From positions 62,001 through 126,000 of the forward strand of contig NZ_JAAIXZ010000003.1 of the NCBI RefSeq assembly GCF_010894435.1: a DNA stretch of 64,000 bases, written 5' to 3'. Position numbers and translations under genes: made by a program. Positions 30,050 through 39,603 of this stretch are shown here, in pieces; position 1 is the first letter of the stretch; each line of letters begins with the position of its first letter. Source of the DNA: Pyxidicoccus trucidator. Lineage in GTDB: Bacteria > Myxococcota > Myxococcia > Myxococcales > Myxococcaceae. The notes under the pieces are model-generated. The model did no database searches and had not been told where the DNA came from. It was given only the letters and a program-made list of their open reading frames with translations.

Positions 30050-31027
30050 TCAGACGCCCTCGTCTTCGTCGGGGTCCGGGTAGGACTCCAGCTCCTCGTC
30101 CTCCTCGACGTGGGCGTGGGCGTGGCTCTTCTTGCCCTTGCCCTCGCCGCGGCCACCCGTGGGGGCCGCGGCCAGGTCCGAGTCCGCGGCCACCACGTAC
30201 CACTGGCGGCCCTGCTGGATTCGGCGCAGCAGCCCTTCCTGCTCCAGCGCGGCCAGCAGCCGGGCGAAGGTGGAGAAGCCGTGCTCGCGCTCGTCGAAGT
30301 CCGGCTCCTTGCGGACGATGGCTTCCTTGATGAGCGACGGATTCACCGCGCCCGTCGCACGGGCGAGCATGCTCTGCACCACCTCGCGGGCGATGTCCGG
30401 CACCTCCGTCCGCGCCTGCTGGCCCTTGGCGCTGGGCGCCGCCGCGGCCTCGGCCTTGCCGCCGCGGTCGCGTCCATGGCGGCCACGCTTGCCGTGCCCG
30501 GCCTCCTCGGCGACCACGCTCTGCCGGCCCTTGTCACCCTTGTCCTTGTCCGAGCGCGACGCGCGCGGGCGCAGGTAGATGAACTCGTCACACGCCTTCA
30601 CGAAGAGGGGGGACGTGGACTCCTTCACCGCGAGGCCAATCACGGTGCGGCCATTCTCGCGCAGCTTGTAGGCCAGCGGACAGAAGTCGCTGTCGCCCGA
30701 GCCGATGACGAAGGTGTCGATGCTCTCTCTCGCGTAGCACAGCTCCAGCGCGTCGATGACCAGGCGCATGTCCGCGCCGTTCTTCCCCGCGCGCGTGGAG
30801 GGCGGCACGTCCAGCAGCTCCACGCCGAACTCGTGCAGGCGAATCTTGGCCTCGGCGAAGCGGGACCAGTCGCAGTACGCGCGGCGGTAGACGACCTTGC
30901 CCTTCTCCAGCAGGCGGTCGAGCGACGGCTGCAGGTCGAAGCTCGCGGAGCTGATTCCGGTGTTGGTGACCAGGTTCTCGAAGTCGATGAACAAGGCGAT
31001 GCGGTGCTCTTCGGTGCGACCGTTCAC
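30050..31027 (-). CDS. NYN-domain RNase-like protein with OST-HTH (LOTUS) domain
   Basis: A 325-residue protein. The N-terminal NYN domain (about 8-155) is a PIN-like nuclease fold with Asp residues at the expected places: ALFIDFENLV, KNGADMRLVIDALEL and FVIGSGDSDFCPLA. A basic linker (about 160-205) leads to a winged-helix segment (about 208-280, VPDIAREVVQSMLARATGAVNPSLIKEAI ... GLLRRIQQGRQWYVV) that matches OST-HTH/LOTUS domains, which bind RNA. The tail is acidic (EEDEELESYPDPDEDEG). It is likely an RNA-cleaving or RNA-binding regulator. The GTG at 31027 is used because the family's conserved beta-strand starts nine codons later and no signal or domain lies upstream. Confidence 0.82.
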   Translation of the reverse strand: MNGRTEEHRIALFIDFENLVTNTGISSASFDLQPSLDRLLEKGKVVYRRAYCDWSRFAEAKIRLHEFGVELLDVPPSTRAGKNGADMRLVIDALELCYARESIDTFVIGSGDSDFCPLAYKLRENGRTVIGLAVKESTSPLFVKACDEFIYLRPRASRSDKDKGDKGRQSVVAEEAGHGKRGRHGRDRGGKAEAAAAPSAKGQQARTEVPDIAREVVQSMLARATGAVNPSLIKEAIVRKEPDFDEREHGFSTFARLLAALEQEGLLRRIQQGRQWYVVAADSDLAAAPTGGRGEGKGKKSHAHAHVEEDEELESYPDPDEDEGV

Positions 31028-31364
31028 GTGCGGCCTCTGCGTGTTGCCGCCCCAGCAGAGGCGGTGGATGGGTCCGGGCACGCTCGCGGTGGAGCCGGGC
31101 CGGACAGCCCACCCTAGCCCTTTCCCGGCGGTATGGGGCGGTTGCCTTCGTGGGGTGAACACTCGCGAGCTGTGTCCGCACTGTCGGCATGCACTCAAGC
31201 GGCGGGAGGCGCGCTTCCGGCACGCGGCGCGAGCGAAGGCCCGTCGCGCGGGGTGGTGGCCGGGCCTTGGTACGTCCGACTCCGGGACGCCGGGTCCGGC
31301 CGCGACACCCAGTCCTAGCTTCAGGGGAACGGGTCGAAGGACCCCCAAGCCCGGAGCAGGACCC
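31028..31364. other. Divergent promoter region
   Basis: About 340 bp between the NYN gene and a small exported protein gene, which diverge. It holds a short frame with CPHCRHALKRRE starting at a GTG near 31153, which is zinc-ribbon-like, but no ribosome site and no stop before the next gene, so it was not called. No clear promoter boxes were recognised. Confidence 0.4.
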
Positions 31365-31850
31365 ATGACACGGAAGATTCCCAGCACGTGGCGCGCCTTC
31401 GCGCTGGCGGCGCCCTCGCTGACGGCGCTGCTGTTACCCGTGGCCGCGCCCGCACGCGACCCCGAGCAGCCCACGGAGGAGCGCAAGCGAGAGGGCCGGG
31501 ACGACCTGACGGTCGATGGCGGGCGCGCGGGCTCCTCCAACCCCTTCGTCGACACCACCACCGGCAGCACGGGGATTGGCATCCAGCTCAACGGCGCGGG
31601 CATGCCGGTGCGGCGGGTGACGCCGGACGAGGGCCGGATGCGCGAGCTGACCGGAGAGGTGGTGAAGCTCAACGGCCAGGTGCTCTACGTGCAGACCGAG
31701 CCAGGCGCGGTGGTGCCGCTGGACTTGAGCGCGCTCCAGCTGCGCAAGGCGCCGGAGAAGGGGCAGGTGGTGGTGGCCGTCTACCAGGTGGAGAACAAGA
31801 CGGAGAACGTCGCGCTGTCGCTCGCGGGTGAGGTCTCCGAGCCGGGCTGA
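31365..31850 (+). CDS. Small exported hypothetical protein
   Basis: A 161-residue protein with a signal peptide (cleavage near APA-RD, about residue 31), a charged Glu/Arg/Asp-rich linker, and a C-terminal beta-rich domain (about 95-155) beginning ELTGEVVKLNGQVLYVQTEPGAVVPLDLS, an OB- or SH3-like pattern. The family is not recognised. The ATG at 31365 has GGAGCAGG about 7 nt upstream. It converges on the HAD phosphatase gene with a 32-nt gap. Confidence 0.7.
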   Translation: MTRKIPSTWRAFALAAPSLTALLLPVAAPARDPEQPTEERKREGRDDLTVDGGRAGSSNPFVDTTTGSTGIGIQLNGAGMPVRRVTPDEGRMRELTGEVVKLNGQVLYVQTEPGAVVPLDLSALQLRKAPEKGQVVVAVYQVENKTENVALSLAGEVSEPG

Positions 31851-31882
31851 GCAGCGCCGGGGTGAGCGCGGGGGGGCTGCCC

Positions 31883-32653
31883 TCACTCCTCCGGGTGGAG
31901 CTGGACCAGCGAGGGCAGCTCCGGCGCCCGGGCGCGCAGGCGGGGCTTGGGACGGATGGCCACCGGGACGCGAGAGGCCGCGAGCAGCTCGAAGTCGAAC
32001 ACGTTGTCGCCGAAGGCCGCGTAGAGCGGGTCGGGCGTGCGGGAGCGCAGGCAGCTCACCTTGCCCGCCGCGTAGGGGATGGGCTCGAGGATGGAGGCCA
32101 GCACCGTGCCGTCCTCCACGCGCGGCGTGCACGCGAGCACGTTGGCGGGATTCAGCCCCACCTCCACCACCGCGGCCTCCACCACCGCGAGCGGTGACGC
32201 GCTGACCACGTAGCAGGGGATGCCCCGGCCGAGTGCCCACTCCACCACGCGGCACGTCTCCGGGTGCAGGCGCCGCTTCACCTCGCGCCGGGCCACCACG
32301 TCGCGGGCGAAGGCGCGCACGGCGTCCACGCGCCAGCCGGCGAAGAGCCACGCCACCATTTCATAGATTTCCTTCTCCGGAATGCGCCCCGCCTCGAAGG
32401 CGGCGAACAGCTGGTGCGCCAGCTCGCGAGCCTCCAGGCCCGGCGTCATGCCGTGGGCCGCGCCCAGCCGCTCCAGCGCCGCGTGGGCCTCCGGGCGGAT
32501 GCCGCCGTGCTCCAGCAGGGCGAGGAAGAGGTCGTCTCCCACGTCTCCGCTCCACAGCGTGCCGTCTCCGTCGAACGCCAGCACTCCGCCGGGCGCCCGT
32601 GCGGCCTCCTGGCCGATGCGCTCCAGCGTCTCCTCCACGCGCTCCATCTTCAT
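31883..32653 (-). CDS. HAD-IB family phosphatase (SerB-like)
   Basis: A 256-residue haloacid dehalogenase-type hydrolase. Motif I is AFDGDGTLW (about 25-33) with the nucleophile Asp and general acid Asp, motif II the Ser of VVSASP, and motif IV FGDNVFDFEL. A helical cap lies between motifs I and II. This pattern is that of subfamily IB, which includes phosphoserine phosphatase and related enzymes; the true substrate is unknown. ATG 32653 has GGAGGA about 9 nt upstream. It lies 150 nt after the ABC transporter operon in the same direction and could be its last gene, but a separate promoter is equally possible. Confidence 0.82.
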   Translation of the reverse strand: MKMERVEETLERIGQEAARAPGGVLAFDGDGTLWSGDVGDDLFLALLEHGGIRPEAHAALERLGAAHGMTPGLEARELAHQLFAAFEAGRIPEKEIYEMVAWLFAGWRVDAVRAFARDVVARREVKRRLHPETCRVVEWALGRGIPCYVVSASPLAVVEAAVVEVGLNPANVLACTPRVEDGTVLASILEPIPYAAGKVSCLRSRTPDPLYAAFGDNVFDFELLAASRVPVAIRPKPRLRARAPELPSLVQLHPEE

Positions 32654-32803
32654 GGGCGCGCATCCTCCCCCGGGCCCGGGGGTGCCGTCACCTGCCGGGG
32701 CCCGCGCGCGCTCCGGAGCGTGAGCGGGGAGGCGAGCACCGGCCCTCGCCACCCCGGGCCGATGGGGACGGCTGCCTGCGCCCCCGCCGCCGGCCCGCCT
32801 CGG

Positions 32804-33814
32804 TCACTTCGTCGCCGCGCCGCGCACCTCGTTGAGGACGCTCAGGTCCACCAGGCCGTTGATGTCCGCATCGGTGGTGAAGCCCAGCTCCTTCGCGTGC
32901 TGCGCGGCGGTGGCCAGCGCGGAGGGCACCGGGTCCAGGCTGGGCTCCAGCCGCGAGAAGGACGCCTGGATGATGGGTCCGGGCATGGGCTTGTGGGTGA
33001 GCCGGCCGAAGGCGGCGTTGACCGAGGTGGTGAAGCTGGCGGGGTCATTCTTCCACCGCTCGGTGAGCTGCACGTGCACGCGCAGCAGCGCGGCCACGCG
33101 CGGGCGCTGCGTCTCCAGCACCTTGCGCGTCGTCACGATGACTGTCGTGGGGAAGCGGCGGTCGGGCCACAGCTCGCGCTCGTCCAAGAGGATGTGGCCG
33201 CCACCCTCGGCCACCATGCGCGCGCCCCACGGCTCGGGCACCCAGGCGCCCTCGATTCCGCCATTCAGGAACTGGCCGAGGATGTCCGGGTTGCTCAGCG
33301 GGATGATTTGCACGTCGCCGGTGCCCTGCAGGTTGGTGGCGAGCCCCTTCTGCTTCAGCCAGTAGCGCAGGGCGATGTCCTGCGTGTTGCCCAGCTGCGG
33401 GGTGGCCAGCTTCTTCCCCTTCAGCTCCTCGGCGGACTTCGCGGTGCGCACCACCAGCACCGCGCCGCCATTCACCGCGCCGGAGATGATGCGCAGCTCC
33501 CGCCCGGCCTTGAGGAACGTGTTGATGGCGGGACCGCTGCCCACATAGGACACGTCCAGCGAGCCGGCCACCAGCGCCTCCATGGCGGCGGGGCCGGCGT
33601 TGAACTGCTTCACCTCCAGGCGTCCCACGCCGGGCTGCGAGCCGAAGGCGCCCTCGGCGTTGCCCACCAGCGCCTGGGCATGGGTGATGTTGGGGAAGAA
33701 GCCCAGCCGCAGCGGGGCATCCGGACTGCCGGGCGCGGGCTCGCGCTTGCAGCCGGCACCGAGCACCGCCAATCCGGCGAGCACGAATAGAAACAGGGAG
33801 CGGGTTGCACGCAT
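32804..33814 (-). CDS. ABC transporter substrate-binding lipoprotein (nitrate/sulfonate/taurine type)
   Basis: A 336-residue lipoprotein with lipobox LGAGC (Cys22). The mature part begins LRLGFFPNITHAQALVG, typical of the NMT1/SsuA/TauA family that captures sulfonates, taurine, nitrate or thiamine precursors in the periplasm. It has the bilobed pattern with IIPLSNPDILGQFLNGGIEGAWVPEPW in the hinge region. The ligand cannot be told from the sequence. It is the last gene of the importer operon, after the permease and ATPase. Confidence 0.85.
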   Translation of the reverse strand: MRATRSLFLFVLAGLAVLGAGCKREPAPGSPDAPLRLGFFPNITHAQALVGNAEGAFGSQPGVGRLEVKQFNAGPAAMEALVAGSLDVSYVGSGPAINTFLKAGRELRIISGAVNGGAVLVVRTAKSAEELKGKKLATPQLGNTQDIALRYWLKQKGLATNLQGTGDVQIIPLSNPDILGQFLNGGIEGAWVPEPWGARMVAEGGGHILLDERELWPDRRFPTTVIVTTRKVLETQRPRVAALLRVHVQLTERWKNDPASFTTSVNAAFGRLTHKPMPGPIIQASFSRLEPSLDPVPSALATAAQHAKELGFTTDADINGLVDLSVLNEVRGAATK

Positions 33815-33893
33815 AGGCCGCCAAGAAAGGTACGGGCAGGCGGGATTTCAACGTACGCCGGGACGAAGCGTCGGCCGGCTTACGTCCAGTGCG

Positions 33894-34655
33894 TCACATC
33901 GTCCCGGTGAGCCCCCAGCGGCGCCGCAGCCGGCCCTCCACCGTCTGGAAGAGGACACGGTCCACGGTAATCCCGATGAGGATGATGGCCACCATGACGG
34001 CCATCACCTGGGACACGTCCATCAGCTCGCGGCCCACGGTGAGCAGCTGCCCCAGGCCGCCGGAGACGAAGAGCAGCTCCCCGGCCAGCAGCGCGCGCCA
34101 GGCGAAGCTCCACCCCAGCTTGAGGCCGGTGACGATGCCGGGCAGGGCCGCCGGCAGCATGACGCCGAACTGGAAGCGCAGGCCCGTCACGCCCAGGGTG
34201 CTGGCCACGCGCACCAGCTGCGGGTCCACGCCCTTGACGCTGTCCTCGGTGGCGATGGCGATGCCCAGCACGCTGCCCATGACGACGACGAAGAGGATGG
34301 CGGTGTCCGTCAGCCCGAACCACAGCAGCGCCAGCGGCAGCCAGCAGATGGAGGGCAGTGCCTGCAGGCCCATGACGAAGGGCTTCACTCCGTTGCGGAA
34401 GAAGGACAGGCGCGCCATCAGCAGCCCCAGCGGCACGCCGATGGCCACCGACATGAGGTATGCGCGGCCCAGCCGTCCCAGCGAGCGCAGCGTGGCCTCC
34501 GCCATGCGGCCGTCGCCGACCATGGCGAGCAGGCTCTTCCCCACCGTGAGCGGCCCCGGGAAGAGGTGGGGCGACCAGACGCCCAGCCTCGCCACCAGCT
34601 CCCAGCTTCCCAGCAGCAACACGAACATGCCCAGCTTCTGGATGTAGCCCTTCAT
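33894..34655 (-). CDS. ABC transporter permease (SsuC/TauC type)
   Basis: A 253-residue inner membrane protein with about six transmembrane helices and the conserved cytoplasmic EAA loop (AALPGIVTGLKLGWSFAWRALLAGELL), which contacts the ATPase. This is the BPD_transp_1 family for sulfonates, nitrate, bicarbonate or similar anions. It lies 13 nt after the ATPase gene and 79 nt before the binding protein gene, in one operon. Confidence 0.87.
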   Translation of the reverse strand: MKGYIQKLGMFVLLLGSWELVARLGVWSPHLFPGPLTVGKSLLAMVGDGRMAEATLRSLGRLGRAYLMSVAIGVPLGLLMARLSFFRNGVKPFVMGLQALPSICWLPLALLWFGLTDTAILFVVVMGSVLGIAIATEDSVKGVDPQLVRVASTLGVTGLRFQFGVMLPAALPGIVTGLKLGWSFAWRALLAGELLFVSGGLGQLLTVGRELMDVSQVMAVMVAIILIGITVDRVLFQTVEGRLRRRWGLTGTM

Positions 34656-34668
34656 GGCGCACCTCGGT

Positions 34669-35577
34669 TCACCGCGCGGGGCGGGGCATCCCTTGCGTGG
34701 GCAGGGCGGGACGCTCGGTGCCGCGTGAAGGCGTGCGCCGGGAGGAGGGCTCCACGCTTCCGGGCTCCTCCACGTCGCGCAGCAGGCCGCGCACGTGCCG
34801 GACCATCTCGTTGAGCGCGGCGTCCTCCGGCTTGCGCGGCATGGGCAGGTGGACCTCCAGGTCCCGCACCACGCGGCCCGGCCGGGGGGCCATGAGGACC
34901 ACGCGCGTGCCGAGCATCAGCGCCTCGTGCACGTCGTGGGTGACGAACACCACCGTCTTGCCGGTGCGCAGCCAGATGGATTGAAGCAGCTCCTGCATGT
35001 GGATGCGCGTCTGCGCGTCCAGCGAGCCGAAGGGCTCGTCCATCAGGAGCACGGCCGGGTCCATGGACAGCGCGCGGGCCAGCGAGGCGCGCATCTTCAT
35101 GCCGCCGGAGAGCTGGTGGGGCAGGGTGTCCTCGAAGCCGGTGAGCTGCACGCGGCGGATGTACTGGTCCGCGCGCTCGCGACGCTGCGAGCGGGGCACG
35201 CCCTTGGCGGCCAGGGCGAAGGTGATGTTTCCGCGCACGGTGAGCCACGGGAACAGGGCCGCCTCCTGGAACATCAGCAGCCGGTCCGGCCCGGGGCCGT
35301 GGATGTGCTTCCCATCGATGGACACGGTGCCACCGGTGGGCTCCACCTGCCCCGCCAGCGCGTAGAGGAGCGTGGACTTGCCGCACCCGGACGGGCCCAG
35401 CAGGCAGACGAACTCGCCCGAGCGCACGTTGAGGTCCACGTCCTGGAGCGCGACCACCTTGTTGGAGTACTGGTGGCCCAGCTGGGCGACGGAAATCTTC
35501 GCCCGGTCCGCCGCCACGTGGGCCGGCCGGAGCAGGCGCAGCGAACTTCGCCATCGGCCGAGTAACGCGCGGAGCAT
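34669..35577 (-). CDS. ABC transporter ATP-binding protein (SsuB/TauB type)
   Basis: The ATPase of the importer, about 302 residues from the ATG at 35577; a GTG at 35595 would add six. Walker [11 protein letters not shown]-loop [10 protein letters not shown], signature LSGGMKMR, Walker [15 protein letters not shown] and the switch His (FVTHDVHEA) are all present. A 30-residue N-terminal extension before the nucleotide-binding core is longer than in typical SsuB. It is the first gene of the operon. No ribosome site is strong for either start. Confidence 0.87.
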   Translation of the reverse strand: MLRALLGRWRSSLRLLRPAHVAADRAKISVAQLGHQYSNKVVALQDVDLNVRSGEFVCLLGPSGCGKSTLLYALAGQVEPTGGTVSIDGKHIHGPGPDRLLMFQEAALFPWLTVRGNITFALAAKGVPRSQRRERADQYIRRVQLTGFEDTLPHQLSGGMKMRASLARALSMDPAVLLMDEPFGSLDAQTRIHMQELLQSIWLRTGKTVVFVTHDVHEALMLGTRVVLMAPRPGRVVRDLEVHLPMPRKPEDAALNEMVRHVRGLLRDVEEPGSVEPSSRRTPSRGTERPALPTQGMPRPAR

Positions 35578-35830
35578 CGGCCACAAGCTACGCACGTAGG
35601 TGCAGGTGGGAAGTGGGGATGTAACAGTCCTGCCCTCGGGGGCTCCCCCGCCTGCCTGCTGCCTCCCCTGTGTCGGAGGCCCATGTCTTGGATTCGTCCT
35701 TTGGACACCTGTGCCCGGGTCCAGCCCCCCTGCGGCGACAAGGTAGGGACGCGGGCGCGGGCTGCTCTCGTCCGCCCGCCCGGCCGTCCCAGCCTTTGGG
35801 GCAGGGGGAGCGGCGGTGGGGGCCCGCCCG

Positions 35831-36412
35831 TCAGCGGGTGGCGCCGCGCTCCGCGCGCCGGTGGGCCCGCGTCCTCACCGCGAGCCAGCCGGCGAAGACG
35901 AGCAGCAGCACGCCCACGCTGGTGAAGGCGCCGCCCACGCGCAGCGACGCGTGCCGGTCATCCCGCACCACTTCCAGCGGGGCCTCGCGGGGCGCGGCGA
36001 GCCAGGCCTTCACCCGGGCCTCCACGCGCGTGGCCTCGGCCTCGTCGGTGGCCCACTGCTGGAAGAGGGGGAGCTTCCCCCGCGCCGTCTCCAGCTCCGG
36101 CCGGAAGATGGGGACGCTGTTGCGGCGGGCGCTGCGGGTGCGCTCCACCTTCACGCCCTGGACTTCGTCCAGCGTGAAGCGCGCCACCTCCTCGCGGGTG
36201 AGCCAGCCGGCGCGGGTGAGGCTGCACGGGCCGCCCGGCTCGCAGCGCAGCTCCACGCGCGCCTTCGTGTCCAGCAGGTACGGGCCGAGCAGGAGGAAGG
36301 GCAGCGCCAGCAGCACGCAGGCCGCGGCGCCAATGGCGGTGGAGCGGCTGCGGCGGGGCTCCTCGTCCAGGGGGAGGGTGGGGGCGGAGGGCTCGCTCAC
36401 GGCCCCTCTCAT
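35831..36412 (-). CDS. Two-helix membrane protein, unknown function
   Basis: A 193-residue protein with two hydrophobic helices: one near residue 25-50 (IGAAACVLLALPFLLLGPYLL) and one near the C-terminus (SVGVLLLVFAGWLAV). The 110-residue loop between them contains a Cys pair (RCEPGGPCSL) and a helical part with Glu/Arg-rich stretches, probably on the outer face. No domain is recognised. The ATG at 36412 is a guess; a GTG four codons later follows AGAGGGG and is an alternative. It stands alone, leftward, beyond the ABC importer start. Confidence 0.62.
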   Translation of the reverse strand: MRGAVSEPSAPTLPLDEEPRRSRSTAIGAAACVLLALPFLLLGPYLLDTKARVELRCEPGGPCSLTRAGWLTREEVARFTLDEVQGVKVERTRSARRNSVPIFRPELETARGKLPLFQQWATDEAEATRVEARVKAWLAAPREAPLEVVRDDRHASLRVGGAFTSVGVLLLVFAGWLAVRTRAHRRAERGATR

Positions 36413-36603
36413 AGACCCGGGAGGCCCCGGGGGGCAGGGGTTTCGTACGCGCCCCGGGCGTTGCCCCCTGGGCAGCGACCTGGCGGGCGCTGTGCACCAG
36501 CGGACCTGTCGCCCCACCTTACCGTGCGCGCATGAGGTGCGTCCGGCAGGAGTCAGGCTGTCCGGACGCGACGGCACGCGCCTGGACGCCAAGGAGCCCG
36601 CGC

Positions 36604-37707
36604 ATGAAGGCCGTCGCCGTCTTCCCGAAGCAACGCGAGGTGCGCGTCATCGACGCCCCCGAGCCGCGGCTCCAGGCCCCCACCCAGGTGAAGGTGCGCA
36701 CGCGCGAGGTGGGCGTGTGCGGCACGGACAAGGACATCCTCCAGTTCCTCTACGGCACGCCGCCACCCGGCTCGGAGTACCTCATCCCCGGCCACGAGTG
36801 CCTGGGCGAGGTGGTGGAGGTGGGCGACGCCGTGCGCGGCCTCCAGCGCGGAGACTTCGTCGTGCCCCGCGTGCGCCGCCCCTGCCCGCATGCCACCTGC
36901 CCCGCGTGCCGGCACGGGCACCCGGACTTCTGCGTCACCGGCGACTACACCGAGCGCGGCATCAAGGAAGCGCACGGCTTCTGCGCGGAGCACTTCGTGG
37001 AGGACGTGGCGTACCTGCACCGCGTCACCCCCGAGCTGCGCGAGGTGGCGGTGCTCACCGAGCCGCTGACGATTGCCGAGAAGTCCCTGCGTGAGGTGAA
37101 GCGCATCCAGGAGCGGCTGCCGTGGAAGCCCGGGCCAGGCCGAGCGGTGGTGCTGGGGGCGGGGCCGGTGGGGCAGCTCGGCGCCATGGCGCTGCTGCGC
37201 CAGGGCTACGCCACCACGGTGTACTCACGCAGCCCCAAGCCCAACGTCAAGGCGGAGGCCGCCGAGGCAGTGGGCGCTCCCTATCTCTCCTCCAAGGAGG
37301 TGTCCCCGGAGGAGCTGGTCCGCCAGGCGGGCGCCCCGGACGTCATCTACGAGGCGACTGGCACGGCGAAGGCGTCCTTCGAGGCGCTGAGGGCGCTGGG
37401 GCACAACGGTGTCTTCGTCTTCACGGGGCTGCCGTCGCACGCGGAGCCGTTGTCACTGGATGGAGCCGCGCTGCTCAAGCAATTGGTGCTGGAGAACCAG
37501 GTGGTGCTGGGCACGGTGAACGCGGCCGACTCGGACTTCGAGGCGGCGCTGGAAGACTTGGGCCGCTTCCGTGCCCGCTGGCCGGGCGGGCTGGAGCGGC
37601 TCATCACCGCCCGCCATCCGCCGGAGGACTTCGCGGACGTGGTGACGGGCCGAAAAGGTGGCGGCGGCATCAAGCACGTCATCACCTTCGGAGGAGGCAC
37701 ACGGTGA
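36604..37707 (+). CDS. Zinc-dependent glucose 1-dehydrogenase-like enzyme
   Basis: A 367-residue medium-chain dehydrogenase. The catalytic zinc ligands are seen in VGVCGTDKD and PGHECLGEV; the structural zinc pattern [17 protein letters not shown] follows, and the NAD(P) Rossmann fold begins [16 protein letters not shown]. This arrangement matches archaeal-type glucose dehydrogenases (GDH of Haloferax/Sulfolobus), which oxidise glucose to gluconolactone. The ATG at 36604 begins the first strand of the domain directly. It lies 13 nt before the GH15 gene, so glucose released by that enzyme is the likely substrate. Confidence 0.82.
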   Translation: MKAVAVFPKQREVRVIDAPEPRLQAPTQVKVRTREVGVCGTDKDILQFLYGTPPPGSEYLIPGHECLGEVVEVGDAVRGLQRGDFVVPRVRRPCPHATCPACRHGHPDFCVTGDYTERGIKEAHGFCAEHFVEDVAYLHRVTPELREVAVLTEPLTIAEKSLREVKRIQERLPWKPGPGRAVVLGAGPVGQLGAMALLRQGYATTVYSRSPKPNVKAEAAEAVGAPYLSSKEVSPEELVRQAGAPDVIYEATGTAKASFEALRALGHNGVFVFTGLPSHAEPLSLDGAALLKQLVLENQVVLGTVNAADSDFEAALEDLGRFRARWPGGLERLITARHPPEDFADVVTGRKGGGGIKHVITFGGGTR

Positions 37708-37720
37708 GGAGGCGCCCGAT

Positions 37721-39577
37721 ATGAAGGAAACCAGAAGCAGCATCGTGGCGGGCCATTCGGTGCCGATTGAGGACCACGGCATCATCGGCGACCTGCGGAC
37801 GGTGGCGCTGATAGGCAACGAGGGCACGCTCGACTGGCTGTGCTACCCCCACTTCGACAGCCCGAGCGTCTTCGGCGCGCTGCTGGACCCGGACCGGGGT
37901 GGCCACTGGCGCATCGCCCCCACGCCGGATGGGGTGCTGAAGAAACAGTTCTACTGGCCCGACACCAACGTGCTGGTGACGCGCTTCTACACGCCGGACG
38001 GCGTGGGCGAGCTGGTGGACTTCATGCCCATGTCGCGCCAGGGGCGGGGTGTGCGCGAGGTGCTGCGGCGCGTGCGCGTGGTGCGCGGGGAGATGTCCTT
38101 CCAGCTGGAGTGCTTCCCGGCCTTCAACTACGCCAGGGACTCGCACGAGACGCGCCTCATCCACGGCGGGGCCACCTTCTCGTCGGAGACGCTGAAGCTC
38201 ACCCTGGTGTCCTCCGTGCCGCTGGAGAAGGCGGAGCGGGGCGTCCGCGCCAGCTTCACGCTGCATGAGAACCAGTCCGCCGTCTTCTCGCTGCGCGAGG
38301 GCGCGCGGCCGTCGTGTCAGGAGCTGGTGCACAGCCACGAGTCCGCGGAGGTGCTCTTCCGCGACACGGTGGACTACTGGCGCCACTGGCTGTCGGGCTG
38401 CAACTACCGGGGCCGCTGGCGCGAGACGGTGCAGCGCTCGGCGCTGGCGCTCAAGCTGATGACCTTCGAGCCGACGGGGGCGATTGTCGCGGCGCCCACG
38501 TGCAGCCTGCCCGAGTTTCCGGGCGGCACGCGCAACTGGGACTACCGCTTCTGCTGGCTGCGGGACGCGGCCTTCACCGTCTACGCCTTCCTGCGCATCG
38601 GCTTCAAGGACGAGGCGGCGGCCTTCATGCGCTGGGTGGAGAAGCGCTGCGCGGAGAATGGGGACGGGCCGCTGCCGCTGATGTTCGCGGTGGACGGCAG
38701 CCGGGTGCCGGACGAGGTGGAGCTGTCACACCTGTCCGGCTATGGCGGCGCGCGGCCGGTGCGCATCGGCAACGCGGCGGCGGACCAGCTGCAGCTGGAC
38801 ATCTACGGCGAGCTGATGGACTCGGTGTACCTGTCCAACAAGCACGCGGCGCCCATTTCGTATGACTTCTGGAGGCACCTGCGGCGGCTGGTGGACTGGG
38901 TGTGCAACCACTGGAACCAGCCGGACGAGGGCATCTGGGAGGTGCGCGGCGGGCGGCGGCACTTCGTGTACTCGAAGCTGATGTGCTGGGTGGCGGTGGA
39001 CCGGGCCATCCGCCTGGCGGACAAGCGCAGCTTCCCGGCGGACCGGCCGAAGTGGCTGGCGGTGCGGGACACCCTCTTCGAGGACATCATGTCCCAGGGG
39101 TGGAGCCAGGAGCGCGAGGCCTTCATCCAGGCGTATGACCACGAGGCGCTGGACGCGGCGAACCTCCTGATGCCGCTGGTGTTCTTCCTGTCGCCGGTGG
39201 ACCCGCGGATGCTGTCCACGCTGGACAGGATTCGGCGTCCGCCCTCGAAGGGCGGCCTGGTGTCGGACGGGCTGGTGTTCCGCTACGACGTGGACGCGAC
39301 GCTGGACGGAATCCCGGGCCGCGAGGGCACCTTCAACCTGTGCAGCTTCTGGCTGGTGGAGGCCATGACGCGCGCCAGCGTGGCGAGGCCGGATTTGCTG
39401 GAGGAGGCGCGGCTGACCTTCGAGCGGATGCTGGGCTACGCCAACCACGTGGGGCTGTACGCGGAGCAGACGGGCATGTCCGGTGAGGCGCTGGGCAACT
39501 TCCCGCAGGCCCTCACACACCTGTCGCTCATCAGCGCCGCGTACAACCTGGACCGGACGCTGGGGGGGCGGGACTGA
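37721..39577 (+). CDS. Glycoside hydrolase family 15 glucosidase (glucoamylase/trehalase type)
   Basis: A 618-residue protein without signal peptide, so cytoplasmic. The N-terminal beta-sandwich domain (about 10-240, [31 protein letters not shown]) precedes an (alpha/alpha)6 barrel. The motif [18 protein letters not shown] and the general acid Glu in EGIWEVRG (about residue 408) are visible, as is the region YAEQTG where GH15 enzymes carry the base Glu. GH15 members hydrolyse alpha-glucosidic bonds of maltodextrins, isomaltose or trehalose; the cytoplasmic mycobacterial-type trehalase is a close possibility. A GAGGAGG site precedes ATG 37721. It is coupled with the upstream glucose dehydrogenase. 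Confidence 0.88.
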   Translation: MKETRSSIVAGHSVPIEDHGIIGDLRTVALIGNEGTLDWLCYPHFDSPSVFGALLDPDRGGHWRIAPTPDGVLKKQFYWPDTNVLVTRFYTPDGVGELVDFMPMSRQGRGVREVLRRVRVVRGEMSFQLECFPAFNYARDSHETRLIHGGATFSSETLKLTLVSSVPLEKAERGVRASFTLHENQSAVFSLREGARPSCQELVHSHESAEVLFRDTVDYWRHWLSGCNYRGRWRETVQRSALALKLMTFEPTGAIVAAPTCSLPEFPGGTRNWDYRFCWLRDAAFTVYAFLRIGFKDEAAAFMRWVEKRCAENGDGPLPLMFAVDGSRVPDEVELSHLSGYGGARPVRIGNAAADQLQLDIYGELMDSVYLSNKHAAPISYDFWRHLRRLVDWVCNHWNQPDEGIWEVRGGRRHFVYSKLMCWVAVDRAIRLADKRSFPADRPKWLAVRDTLFEDIMSQGWSQEREAFIQAYDHEALDAANLLMPLVFFLSPVDPRMLSTLDRIRRPPSKGGLVSDGLVFRYDVDATLDGIPGREGTFNLCSFWLVEAMTRASVARPDLLEEARLTFERMLGYANHVGLYAEQTGMSGEALGNFPQALTHLSLISAAYNLDRTLGGRD

Positions 39578-39603
39578 GGGCCCGGCGCGACGGACGGCTT
39601 CGC

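Noticed and set aside
31153..31364. Possible small zinc-ribbon protein starting at a GTG with CPHCRHALKRRE.
   Set aside because: No ribosome site, no stop before the next gene and no second Cys pair; likely chance.
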